A stretch of 64,000 nt of DNA from Actinomycetes bacterium (GTDB lineage Bacteria; Actinomycetota; Acidimicrobiia; Acidimicrobiales; Acidimicrobiaceae). The stretch is from NCBI GenBank assembly GCA_021805205.1, contig JAJZFV010000043.1:62001-126000 (forward strand), read 5' to 3'. The position numbers were made by a program, and so were the translations under genes. Below, one piece after another: positions 17,461 through 24,979 of this stretch. Position 1 is the stretch's first letter, and every line of letters starts with the position of its first letter. The notes under the pieces are model-generated. The model was not told the DNA's origin and made no database searches. It worked only from the letters and a program-made list of their open reading frames with translations.

Positions 17461-17941
17461 GATGCATTAGGAGAGCAGCGGCAATCTGATCTGTCGTCAT
17501 ACGATCGGCATCGTAAGTGACGTCGGCCCACTTACTATATGCACCAAGGCGGCGTAGGTATCTGCTCTCTAGCTCCTCTGACTGAACAAGGGGTCGATTC
17601 ACATCACCTTTAATTCGATCCATGGATACACAAAATGAAACGTCCAAGTAAGCGACGAATAGGTTTTGAAGGAGCGACAACGTTCCTTCGTTTTCGAGTG
17701 AGCCACCGCCAAGTGCGATAACGGCACTCTCCTCTTGCAGAAGTCTTTCGATAGTGTCAGCTTCAACCTTCCGAAAATAATGCTCTCCATGACGTCGAAA
17801 TGCATCCGCAATGGTCATACCTAGCCGCTGCTCAACCTTTACATCTGAATCGATAAAGTTCGTGCCTAGGAAGCGTGCCAATTTTCGCCCCACGGAACTC
17901 TTACCAGAACCCATGAAACCCACAAGTACAACGATCGGCAA
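17435..17941 (-). CDS. aroK: Shikimate kinase
   Basis: Phosphorylates shikimate with ATP, fifth step of the pathway. 168 residues. Walker A GFMGSGKS at residues 8-15, the shikimate-binding DSD (FIDSDVKVE), RRHGEHYFRKVE, GGGS and the lid arginine in NRPLV are all seen. TTG start with GGAGG just upstream. It is separated from aroC and aroB by the pilus genes and an opposite-strand phosphatase, so it is probably expressed on its own. Confidence 0.94.
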   Translation of the reverse strand: MPIVVLVGFMGSGKSSVGRKLARFLGTNFIDSDVKVEQRLGMTIADAFRRHGEHYFRKVEADTIERLLQEESAVIALGGGSLENEGTLSLLQNLFVAYLDVSFCVSMDRIKGDVNRPLVQSEELESRYLRRLGAYSKWADVTYDADRMTTDQIAAALLMHLREGNGRV

Positions 17942-18028
17942 CAGACCTCCAGGTTTTTCAAAGGCTTTCGAAAGCTTTGAAACTCTAACTCAGATTAGTC
18001 ATCGAGCAAATGCAAAACAACGGGACCA

Positions 18029-20047
18029 TTGACAAAAAGAGTGGATCGAAACAATATCCGCCTCCCAACTGCACTACTTTCGGCTTATGAAGCAATTGCG
18101 TCCGTCTTTCTCTCTGCCACGTTAGACTCAGATTCGATTAAATTGAAGCGAAAACACTCCCGAGGATCAAAGTTCCTTACAAAGATTAACTTGACAGTCC
18201 TTGTGGTCTTGACCGCCATTATCTCGGTGTCTTCCTATATCGGTACCAGCCTGCTGCAAAGGTCAACATCTACCGCAGCAAAAAGAACTCAACACCTAGC
18301 AAAGATCTCGGTAGCTAAGTCGAGCACAACTACAACGAATTCAATAAATGGAAATAGCTTCCCTTCCCTTGCTCCGGGAAGTCTCTATTCGAGTGCCATA
18401 CAGCACGAAAATTCACTTCCTGGCACATCGCAATGGAAAATTTCAAATGCCGGGGCTCCCGGGGATATCGAAGGCTTTGCCTCATCGACGTATGCGCAAA
18501 TTGGTGATAACTTACGCCTTTTCGTCTCAACCATAGCCCCCACATTTCAAGTTCAAGCTTTCAGAATGGGTTGGTACCAAGGGAAACTTGGACGGCTGAT
18601 ATGGACCTCATCGACAATAAGTGGAGTGGTCCAACCAAGGTGCCTGATCACTTACACCACCAACACTACTTCTTGCACCAATTGGCAAGTTTCAACCGCG
18701 ATTAAAATCAATTCAACCTTTGTTCCAGGTGATTATCTCCTGAAACTCGTAGCCAGCACTGGTCCACAACAGTACATTCCACTTCAAGTTGTCGATCCGA
18801 ACTCCAATGCCGCGATCGTAGTTGATAATGCAGTTACGACTTGGCAGGCTTATAACGCCTACGGGGGTTATTCGCTCTACCACGGACCCGCCAACGCCAA
18901 TAGCGATCGCGCTACCAAGGTATCTTTCGATCGACCCTACTCATATTACTTTGGTTTGGGTTCAGGAGATTTCTTGGGCAATGAATTGCCCCTAGTGGCT
19001 CTCGTTGAGAAACTTGGCTTGAATGTAACGTACGTAAACTCGATCTACCTAGATCTTCATCCGAGTCTTACGTTAAACCACAACGCTTTTGTAAGTCTTG
19101 GACACGATGAGTACTACTCCCCTACGATGCGAAATGCGCTCCAAAATTCCATATCTCAGGGCCACAGCATTCTCTTTCTGGGAGCAAATGCGATCTTTAG
19201 AAGAATACGTCTCGAACCGAGTCCACTAGGTCCCGATCGAATTGAAGTCAACTACCGCATAGCCTCTCTAGACCCACTGTATGGCAAAAACAACGCTCTT
19301 GTCACAACTAACTGGCCATCTCCACCTGATCCCCAGGACGAAAGTTCACTAACGGGACTTCAATACCAGTGCAACCCAGTAAACGCCCCTATGGTCGTTG
19401 TCAACCCCAACTCATGGATATTCGCCGGGACTCTCGCACGCTTCGGAACCACAATTCCCCATTTGATAGGCTCCGAATTCGATCAATACCTTCCCTATGC
19501 ACCCCATCCTTCCAACGTAGAGATTCTTTCGCATTCGCCCCTGCTTTGCAGAAATGTACCCTACTTTTCTGATATGGTCTACTACTCGACACCAAGCGGA
19601 GGAGGCGTATTTTCTACCGGAACAAACTACTGGGTAGTCACTCTTCAAGGAGGATGCCCTCCATTTGCAGGAGAGTGTCCCGATCCTTTCACGGACCAGG
19701 TGACAACTAACGTTTTAGAGGCATTTGGGAGTGGGGGCGTCGGTTATTCGCATCCCTCGGTCCCCAATGCAAACCAAATCTTCTATCATCCACCCTTTGG
19801 ACCACTAACTCCTATTGCAACTACTACGACTTCATCTTCCACCACAACATCATCGACCACAAGTAGTACCACTTCAACGACTATGCCCGAGAAGGCTACA
19901 ACCACTTCGCAAGTTGTACCGCCCAATAGTTCCGTCACAACCACAGCGGCAACTACTACAACGTCGACGACGAACGTTGTTACTACAACCTCGGAGACAA
20001 TAACAGGAGCGACCCCGAGTGGCTCATCTCCTTCTCCTGTTGGCTAG
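18029..20047 (+). CDS. DMFA2_C-domain (N,N-dimethylformamidase beta-like) surface protein
   Basis: 672 residues: cytoplasmic N-terminus, one anchor near 52-74, Ser/Thr linker, a large domain (about 115-585) and a low-complexity Thr/Ser tail. The domain has the marks of the C-terminal module of N,N-dimethylformamidase large subunit: TTWQAYNAYGGYSLY, VSFDRPYSYY, VSLGHDEYYSP and LGANAIFRRIR. Such proteins are common as secreted actinobacterial proteins of unknown substrate; no small DMFase subunit is nearby, so the enzymatic name should not be taken literally. TTG start is uncertain; GTG at 18041 is an alternative. Confidence 0.82.
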   Translation: MTKRVDRNNIRLPTALLSAYEAIASVFLSATLDSDSIKLKRKHSRGSKFLTKINLTVLVVLTAIISVSSYIGTSLLQRSTSTAAKRTQHLAKISVAKSSTTTTNSINGNSFPSLAPGSLYSSAIQHENSLPGTSQWKISNAGAPGDIEGFASSTYAQIGDNLRLFVSTIAPTFQVQAFRMGWYQGKLGRLIWTSSTISGVVQPRCLITYTTNTTSCTNWQVSTAIKINSTFVPGDYLLKLVASTGPQQYIPLQVVDPNSNAAIVVDNAVTTWQAYNAYGGYSLYHGPANANSDRATKVSFDRPYSYYFGLGSGDFLGNELPLVALVEKLGLNVTYVNSIYLDLHPSLTLNHNAFVSLGHDEYYSPTMRNALQNSISQGHSILFLGANAIFRRIRLEPSPLGPDRIEVNYRIASLDPLYGKNNALVTTNWPSPPDPQDESSLTGLQYQCNPVNAPMVVVNPNSWIFAGTLARFGTTIPHLIGSEFDQYLPYAPHPSNVEILSHSPLLCRNVPYFSDMVYYSTPSGGGVFSTGTNYWVVTLQGGCPPFAGECPDPFTDQVTTNVLEAFGSGGVGYSHPSVPNANQIFYHPPFGPLTPIATTTTSSSTTTSSTTSSTTSTTMPEKATTTSQVVPPNSSVTTTAATTTTSTTNVVTTTSETITGATPSGSSPSPVG

Positions 20048-20074
20048 GTAATTTTGTACTCCCTAGAATGACTA

Positions 20075-20581
20075 TCATTCACCGAAACAGGGTTCGGGAC
20101 TTTGATCATCAGTCATTACCTTGTCCAGAAGTCTTTTGAGAGGCTTTGAGACTAGCTCGCCAAGTTCTTTGACCTCATCGTCATCCAATTGATCCAAGAA
20201 ATACTCCCTCACGCCAAGTAGGTGTGTCGGAGCTGCAACTCGAATCTTGTCAAGACCCTTTGCAGTTAGAACTGCATTCATTCCACGACGATCTGAAGGA
20301 CATGTCTTCTTTACTACCATGCCAGCGCGAATAAGGGAATCAAGTCGTCTCGTCAAACCAGATCGAGACACGTTGCACAGTTCGGCGAGAGAGGACATTC
20401 TCAAGGTGTAGTCGACAGCTTCACTCAAGTGAACGAGCACCTCATACTCGGCGAGGGTCAAGCCATGATTTGAGATAAGGTCACTATCGAGTTTAACTCC
20501 CAGCAACGCATTGAGGCGAAGGAACGATCTCCAGGTATTTGATTCACTAGCATTCAACCATCGCACTTTACTATCGTTCAT
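20075..20581 (-). CDS. MarR-family regulator, divergent to yceI
   Basis: 168 residues with a winged-helix core: MSSLAELCNVSRSGLTRRLD (helix-turn-helix) followed by LIRAGMVVKKTCPSDRRGMN (wing with the usual DxR). ATG at 20581 is chosen because it gives a normal MarR N-terminus; the frame is open 15 codons further but that would cover the operator. It is divergent from the YceI gene with a perfect palindrome between them, so autoregulation and control of yceI are likely. Confidence 0.88.
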   Translation of the reverse strand: MNDSKVRWLNASESNTWRSFLRLNALLGVKLDSDLISNHGLTLAEYEVLVHLSEAVDYTLRMSSLAELCNVSRSGLTRRLDSLIRAGMVVKKTCPSDRRGMNAVLTAKGLDKIRVAAPTHLLGVREYFLDQLDDDEVKELGELVSKPLKRLLDKVMTDDQSPEPCFGE

Positions 20582-20614
20582 ATAAACCACTTTATCTTGA
20601 ATTGACGGAATTAT

Positions 20615-20643
20615 TTGCGTACGCAACTATGTTTAAATATAAG
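20615..20643 (+). promoter_or_regulatory. yceI promoter overlapping a MarR-type operator
   Basis: Perfect 12-bp palindrome TTGCGTACGCAA at 20615-20626. Its left half doubles as a -35 element (TTGCGT), followed by a 17-base spacer and a -10 element TATAAG at 20638-20643. Binding here would block RNA polymerase at yceI; the repressor gene starts 34 bases away on the other strand. Confidence 0.75.
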
Positions 20644-20674
20644 CGTAACAGTACAACGTCGAAAGGTAAAAAAT

Positions 20675-21232
20675 ATGTCCACAACTACTGCATCAGCCCT
20701 AGGCCTAAAGACCGGTGTTTGGGAGATCGACCCAATTCACTCCACAGTTGAGTTCCTGGTAAAGCACTTGGTTGTATCCAAGGTACGTGGCCGTTTCAAC
20801 GAATTCTCCGGCTCAATCACGATTAACGAGAACCTTCTTGATTCCCAAGTACTTGCTACCATTGCAACCGCAAGTATCTTCACCAACCAAGAGGCACGCG
20901 ATAACCACCTTCGCTCAGGCGACTTTCTCGACGCTGAGTCATTCCCTACCATTACCTTTACCTCTACCTCAATCAATAGCGATGGCAGTGACTTCAAGCT
21001 CAATGGTGATCTAACCATGCACGGTGTAACCAAAGGTGTAACACTAGACCTTGAGTTCAATGGTGTTGCGGCTCATCCGATGGGCGGGGTTCGCGCAGGT
21101 TTTACCGCAACCGGAACCATCTCCAGGAAAGACTTCGGCATGGAATACAACGCACCGCTAGAGGCTGGTGGAGTTCTCCTATCCGACAAGATCACAATCG
21201 AACTAGAGATCCAAGCTACTCAGCCTGAATAA
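20675..21232 (+). CDS. YceI-family lipid-binding protein
   Basis: 185 residues forming the YceI lipocalin-like beta barrel that holds a polyisoprenoid chain. Seen: WEIDPIHSTVEFLVKHL at the start and the C-terminal RKDFGMEYN motif, with GDLTMHGVTKGV in between. No signal peptide, so cytoplasmic. ATG at 20675 with GAAAGG eight bases upstream; the longer frame from 20615 would include the promoter. It is typically stress- or MarR-controlled, in line with the operator here. Confidence 0.92.
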   Translation: MSTTTASALGLKTGVWEIDPIHSTVEFLVKHLVVSKVRGRFNEFSGSITINENLLDSQVLATIATASIFTNQEARDNHLRSGDFLDAESFPTITFTSTSINSDGSDFKLNGDLTMHGVTKGVTLDLEFNGVAAHPMGGVRAGFTATGTISRKDFGMEYNAPLEAGGVLLSDKITIELEIQATQPE

Positions 21233-21328
21233 TCCTAATTAGAACGAAACAACCGCTGCTAAAGGATTAGAACCTACTAGAGCAGTCAGAGTATCTAGTA
21301 CTTACGGAAAGTGAACTGCTCAAAGCAG

Positions 21329-21382
21329 AAAATTAGATGGGGTTTCTTTTGAAATATTTCAAAAGAAACCCCATCTAATTTT
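21329..21382. terminator. 54-bp perfect palindrome, bidirectional terminator
   Basis: Uninterrupted inverted repeat with 27-bp arms meeting between 21355 and 21356, with AAAATTAGATGGGG at the left end and its complement at the right. The arms end in A- and T-runs, so a terminator forms on either strand. It lies between the converging yceI and nfuA-like genes. Confidence 0.85.
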
Positions 21383-21456
21383 AGATGCACACTTTTAGCG
21401 TACCATTGAAACAACTGAAGAACCGCAACGGTACGTCCAATCGTGGGCCTTGCTTT

Positions 21457-22086
21457 CTACTTCTTAGATGCCTGGTAGAAGGGGTTAGTTCCCGAAAGAT
21501 GGTCGGTAACGTCCACCACCTTCGTGATGGACGGAACGGCTTCTTTAATTGCAACTTCGATACCTTGCGACAAAGTTACGGCAGCGAGACCACAACCCTG
21601 ACATCCACCCGAGAGTCGTACAAATGCCTTATCATCGGTCACTCCAACCAAATCAGCCCTTCCACCGTGGCTTGCGATCGCGGGATTGATTTCATCTTGC
21701 AACAGTTCGATTATGGTTCGAGCAATAGCTGAGTCAAGAGTTGCATCTTCAAGACCAGCTGGGGCCTCACTCATAGAAGATGGGGTGTTGGGGTTGGTAA
21801 TCACAAGTCCACCATCGGCCTCGGGCAAATCTAGAGTTGAGCCAGACAACTGATCGATACTTGCCTTTGGAACTACAACTGTAATTCCATCCTCAGAGGC
21901 TACGTAATCTGCTATCTCAGCGTCGAACTTCGACTGAAAGTAGACATCATAAGTAAACGCGTTACCATTCGTTCCGGAGACTTCAATCCAAAGAGCAATC
22001 TCCGATGCATCTTCCTCACCTGCGGCTACTTCTGCCACAAACTTTGCAGCACTGGGAGTGACCGATATTACCTTGTCCACGTCCAC
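21457..22086 (-). CDS. NfuA-type Fe-S cluster carrier
   Basis: 209 residues: an N-terminal HesB/A-type domain that has lost its cysteines (residues 1-105) and a C-terminal NifU-like domain with C162-x2-C165 in SGGCQGCGLAAVTL. Two subunits together hold a [4Fe-4S] cluster that is passed to client enzymes. GTG start at 22086 (a second GTG two codons later has GAGGTGG in front and may be the real start). It is divergent from the ATP-grasp/radical SAM operon, where an Fe-S carrier would be useful (inference). Confidence 0.9.
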   Translation of the reverse strand: MDVDKVISVTPSAAKFVAEVAAGEEDASEIALWIEVSGTNGNAFTYDVYFQSKFDAEIADYVASEDGITVVVPKASIDQLSGSTLDLPEADGGLVITNPNTPSSMSEAPAGLEDATLDSAIARTIIELLQDEINPAIASHGGRADLVGVTDDKAFVRLSGGCQGCGLAAVTLSQGIEVAIKEAVPSITKVVDVTDHLSGTNPFYQASKK

Positions 22087-22224
22087 CTCAAAAATCTCAT
22101 TGTCTTCACCGTTAAGCCTAATCGCATAATTGTATAAGCGCCAAGATCACTTTAAACTTCCTGATCGGTGTCGTTTAGAATGGAAGTTGCAACAGCAGAA
22201 GCAGATCATAGTCCGAGGTCATCA

Positions 22225-23466
22225 ATGAAAATACTTCTCATAGTTCCTGAGAACTCCTATCGCATCAAAGAATTCTTGGACGCAGCCCTCACTCTTGGAC
22301 TAGAGGTTTACATAGCTACCGATTCAACATTTGCTCCGCCCGATCTAAACGATCGAGTTTTCGATTCAATAGAGTTTTGCAACCCTGAATCTGCAGGGAA
22401 CACGGTCAATGCGATCGTCGAAAGCGTTGGAATTGACACCGTTGTAGCAATAGACGAAGGTGGTATCGAAATACTTGAATGGGCTCGAGCTCTGAAAAAT
22501 GGCCTCGTCGAGCCACCGGAGCACTCTTTAGCCCTAAGAGACAAACTTCTGTTGCGTTCGGTACTAAAAGACGTGGTACCTCAGCCAAATGTTTTCGCGA
22601 GAGACTTCGGATCCATTCAATTCGGTGCTGGAATTATTGTAAAACCATCAAAGGGAAGCGCATCGATAGGGGTTACCCGGGTGAGCACTATAGACGAGCT
22701 CAAATCGGCAGTTGCTTTCATCGATACCCACCTAAAACAGCACGGTGTAGCAATAATAGAAGAGTACATCGAAGGAACCGAGCATGCGTTCGAAGGGGTA
22801 GTAGTAAACGGTAGCTTGGTCGAGCTGGCCATTTTCGACAAACCTCACCCGCTCACCGGACCTTACTTTGCAGAGACGATCTACATAACACCTACAAGCC
22901 TTGACGAATACCTCAGAAAAAGAGTTCTTCAATGCGTTGAAGCCGCAATAAACGCCCTTGAAATAGAAAACGGACCTATTCACGTCGAAGTAAGGGTGGC
23001 CAACGATGGCACAGTATTCATAATTGACTTTGCAAACCGATCGATAGGAGGGCGATGCTCCTCCGCCCTTTCATTTATTGGAGATCGCACGTTGGAGGTA
23101 GTGCTCCTTGAAGCAATCACAGAAGGTGATGCCTCGCACGCACACCGAGAAAATCAATATTCTGGGGTGTACATGATTCCGACTTCCGAAAGCGGAGTCT
23201 TGCATAACGTACAAGGAATCGAAGAGGCTAGAGAGATACCTTTCGTCACGGATGTAGTTATCGACGCCAAGATTGGGAAAAGGTACGAAACTCTCCCCTC
23301 TGAGGGAAATTACATGGGTTTTATCTACGCCAAGGCGCCAACGAGGTCACTTTGCATTGAGGCACTCGAAAAGAGCTTCAATGAAATCGTCTTCGACATC
23401 GCCGTTGACAAAGACCATATTAAACAGCTCAACCGTGTCGACCACTTCTCCGCCGTTGAGCGCTAG
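22225..23466 (+). CDS. ATP-grasp ligase of a radical SAM cluster
   Basis: 413 residues. ATP-grasp features: GIIVKPSKGSASIGV (ATP-binding Lys strand), IIEEYIEGTEHAFEG (adenine/hinge), and HVEVRVANDGTVFIIDFANRSIGG with the metal-binding E and N. The N-terminal pre-ATP-grasp domain begins MKILLIVPENSYR, which fixes the start at 22225 (CGAGGT five bases upstream) rather than at 22168. ATP-grasp enzymes join a carboxylate to an amine or thiol through an acyl phosphate. The substrate is unknown. The radical SAM gene follows directly. Confidence 0.85.
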   Translation: MKILLIVPENSYRIKEFLDAALTLGLEVYIATDSTFAPPDLNDRVFDSIEFCNPESAGNTVNAIVESVGIDTVVAIDEGGIEILEWARALKNGLVEPPEHSLALRDKLLLRSVLKDVVPQPNVFARDFGSIQFGAGIIVKPSKGSASIGVTRVSTIDELKSAVAFIDTHLKQHGVAIIEEYIEGTEHAFEGVVVNGSLVELAIFDKPHPLTGPYFAETIYITPTSLDEYLRKRVLQCVEAAINALEIENGPIHVEVRVANDGTVFIIDFANRSIGGRCSSALSFIGDRTLEVVLLEAITEGDASHAHRENQYSGVYMIPTSESGVLHNVQGIEEAREIPFVTDVVIDAKIGKRYETLPSEGNYMGFIYAKAPTRSLCIEALEKSFNEIVFDIAVDKDHIKQLNRVDHFSAVER

Positions 23467-23542
23467 ATTAAAATAGCAAATGCGACGTTCGCCTTCAGGC
23501 CTTTCATTCGCAAAATCTCCAATTCTTCAAGGAAGAACAGCT

Positions 23543-24979
23543 TTGACCAACGCACTTCTAATCTCGCTATACGACTTGGGCCATCAACCCTATGAGATAC
23601 TGCAGCTCGATGCAGCCCTAGTTCAAGCAGGAATACCCTCATCCATTGTGGATCTATCGATTACCGAAGAAGCAGAGTTACACAGCTACGATCTGCAGGA
23701 AACTTACGTCGTAATCTCAGTTCCGATGCACACAGCAGCGCGACTTGCGCTTTCGGTTCTAGATGGGCTTAGCGGATGGCAAAATAACCCAAAGATAATT
23801 CTGATGGGCCATTATGCAGAAGCGCTTGCGACCCTCCCCATTCCCGTTCCGATCGCAATGTTGGCCTCGGGCGAGTCTGTCGATTCAATCGTTGACTTTA
23901 TCTCTATCGGTAACGATGCCTCACTACCGATAGAGAGCAACTCCGCGATAATCAAGGTCAACTCAACAAAAGCCAGTAGTCGAATCAAGCTGATCAACTC
24001 CCCCCTACATCGAGATAAACTGCCTTCCCTATCCCGCTATACAAGCTACATAGATGGGGAAAAAATGGAGCTTGCTGGCTACGTTGAAGCTAGCCGCGGC
24101 TGCCTTCACCTTTGCACCCACTGTCCCGTAGCTGCAACTTACGGCGGACGAATTCGGATCAACTCGGTTGGGTCGGTAATTAGGGAGATAGAGAATCTTT
24201 ACGAATCTGGCGCCCGTCATATCACATTTGGCGACCCCGACTTCTTTAACGCTCCAATCCACTCCATAAAGACGCTAGAGCAATCGAATACAATCTTTCC
24301 TGACCTTACTTTCGATGCGACAATCAAAGTCTCACATATCCTCAAGTACAGAGACCTAATCCCAAAACTCTCCGAAAATAACGTCACCTTTATTGTTAGT
24401 GCCTTTGAACATACATCACTCGAGGTGTTGGATGCGCTCGAAAAGGGACATAATACCGAGGACATGGTCGAGGCGTTACGGATAGTTCGAGAGAACGGCT
24501 TCGAAATAAGGCCCTCTCTGCTTCCATTTACCCCCTGGACGACACTCGATTCGATGGTAGAACTTTTAGATTTTGTAGTAGACCAAGACCTTATTGATGC
24601 AATCGATCCCGTTATGTACTCAATTCGGCTACTGGTACCTTCAACATCACTGACATACAAGAGGTTTCCATACCTCTTTAAAGACGGCCGAGACGGAGGA
24701 TTGAACCTCGAGTGGTCGAGTGCAATTACGGAGCTCGATAATCTCCAACTTGAAATCTCAAACATCGCCGAAAATGCAGGCGACGCCAACAACCTAGAAA
24801 TCTTCTCAAAGATCTACGCAGCGGTTGCAGCTACCGCCGGAAAAGAATCTCGCGATGGCTTCTTCAGCCTCAACCGAAATGTCCCCAGACTCACAGAGAG
24901 CTGGTACTGTTGTGCCGAGCCTACAAATTCTATGACAACCGCAGTGGCAACTGAAACATCTCGAGGCTCCTGCTGCTAA
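23543..24979 (+). CDS. CCAEP-tail radical SAM protein
   Basis: 478 residues from TTG at 23543 (AAGGAAG seven bases upstream; family-like N-terminus MTNALLISLYDLGHQP). An ATG at 23480 is in frame but lacks a ribosome-binding site. Order: B12-binding-like or Rossmann-type N-terminal domain, then a radical SAM barrel with C-x3-C-x2-C at C187, C191, C194 (RGCLHLCTHC). Near the C-terminus WYCCAEP has vicinal cysteines C456-C457, and the protein ends RGSCC. From memory this matches the group named CUAEP/CCAEP-tail radical SAM (seleno)proteins, in which one Cys may be selenocysteine; here both codons are TGT (24908-24913). Its reaction is not known. Confidence 0.85.
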   Translation: MTNALLISLYDLGHQPYEILQLDAALVQAGIPSSIVDLSITEEAELHSYDLQETYVVISVPMHTAARLALSVLDGLSGWQNNPKIILMGHYAEALATLPIPVPIAMLASGESVDSIVDFISIGNDASLPIESNSAIIKVNSTKASSRIKLINSPLHRDKLPSLSRYTSYIDGEKMELAGYVEASRGCLHLCTHCPVAATYGGRIRINSVGSVIREIENLYESGARHITFGDPDFFNAPIHSIKTLEQSNTIFPDLTFDATIKVSHILKYRDLIPKLSENNVTFIVSAFEHTSLEVLDALEKGHNTEDMVEALRIVRENGFEIRPSLLPFTPWTTLDSMVELLDFVVDQDLIDAIDPVMYSIRLLVPSTSLTYKRFPYLFKDGRDGGLNLEWSSAITELDNLQLEISNIAENAGDANNLEIFSKIYAAVAATAGKESRDGFFSLNRNVPRLTESWYCCAEPTNSMTTAVATETSRGSCC

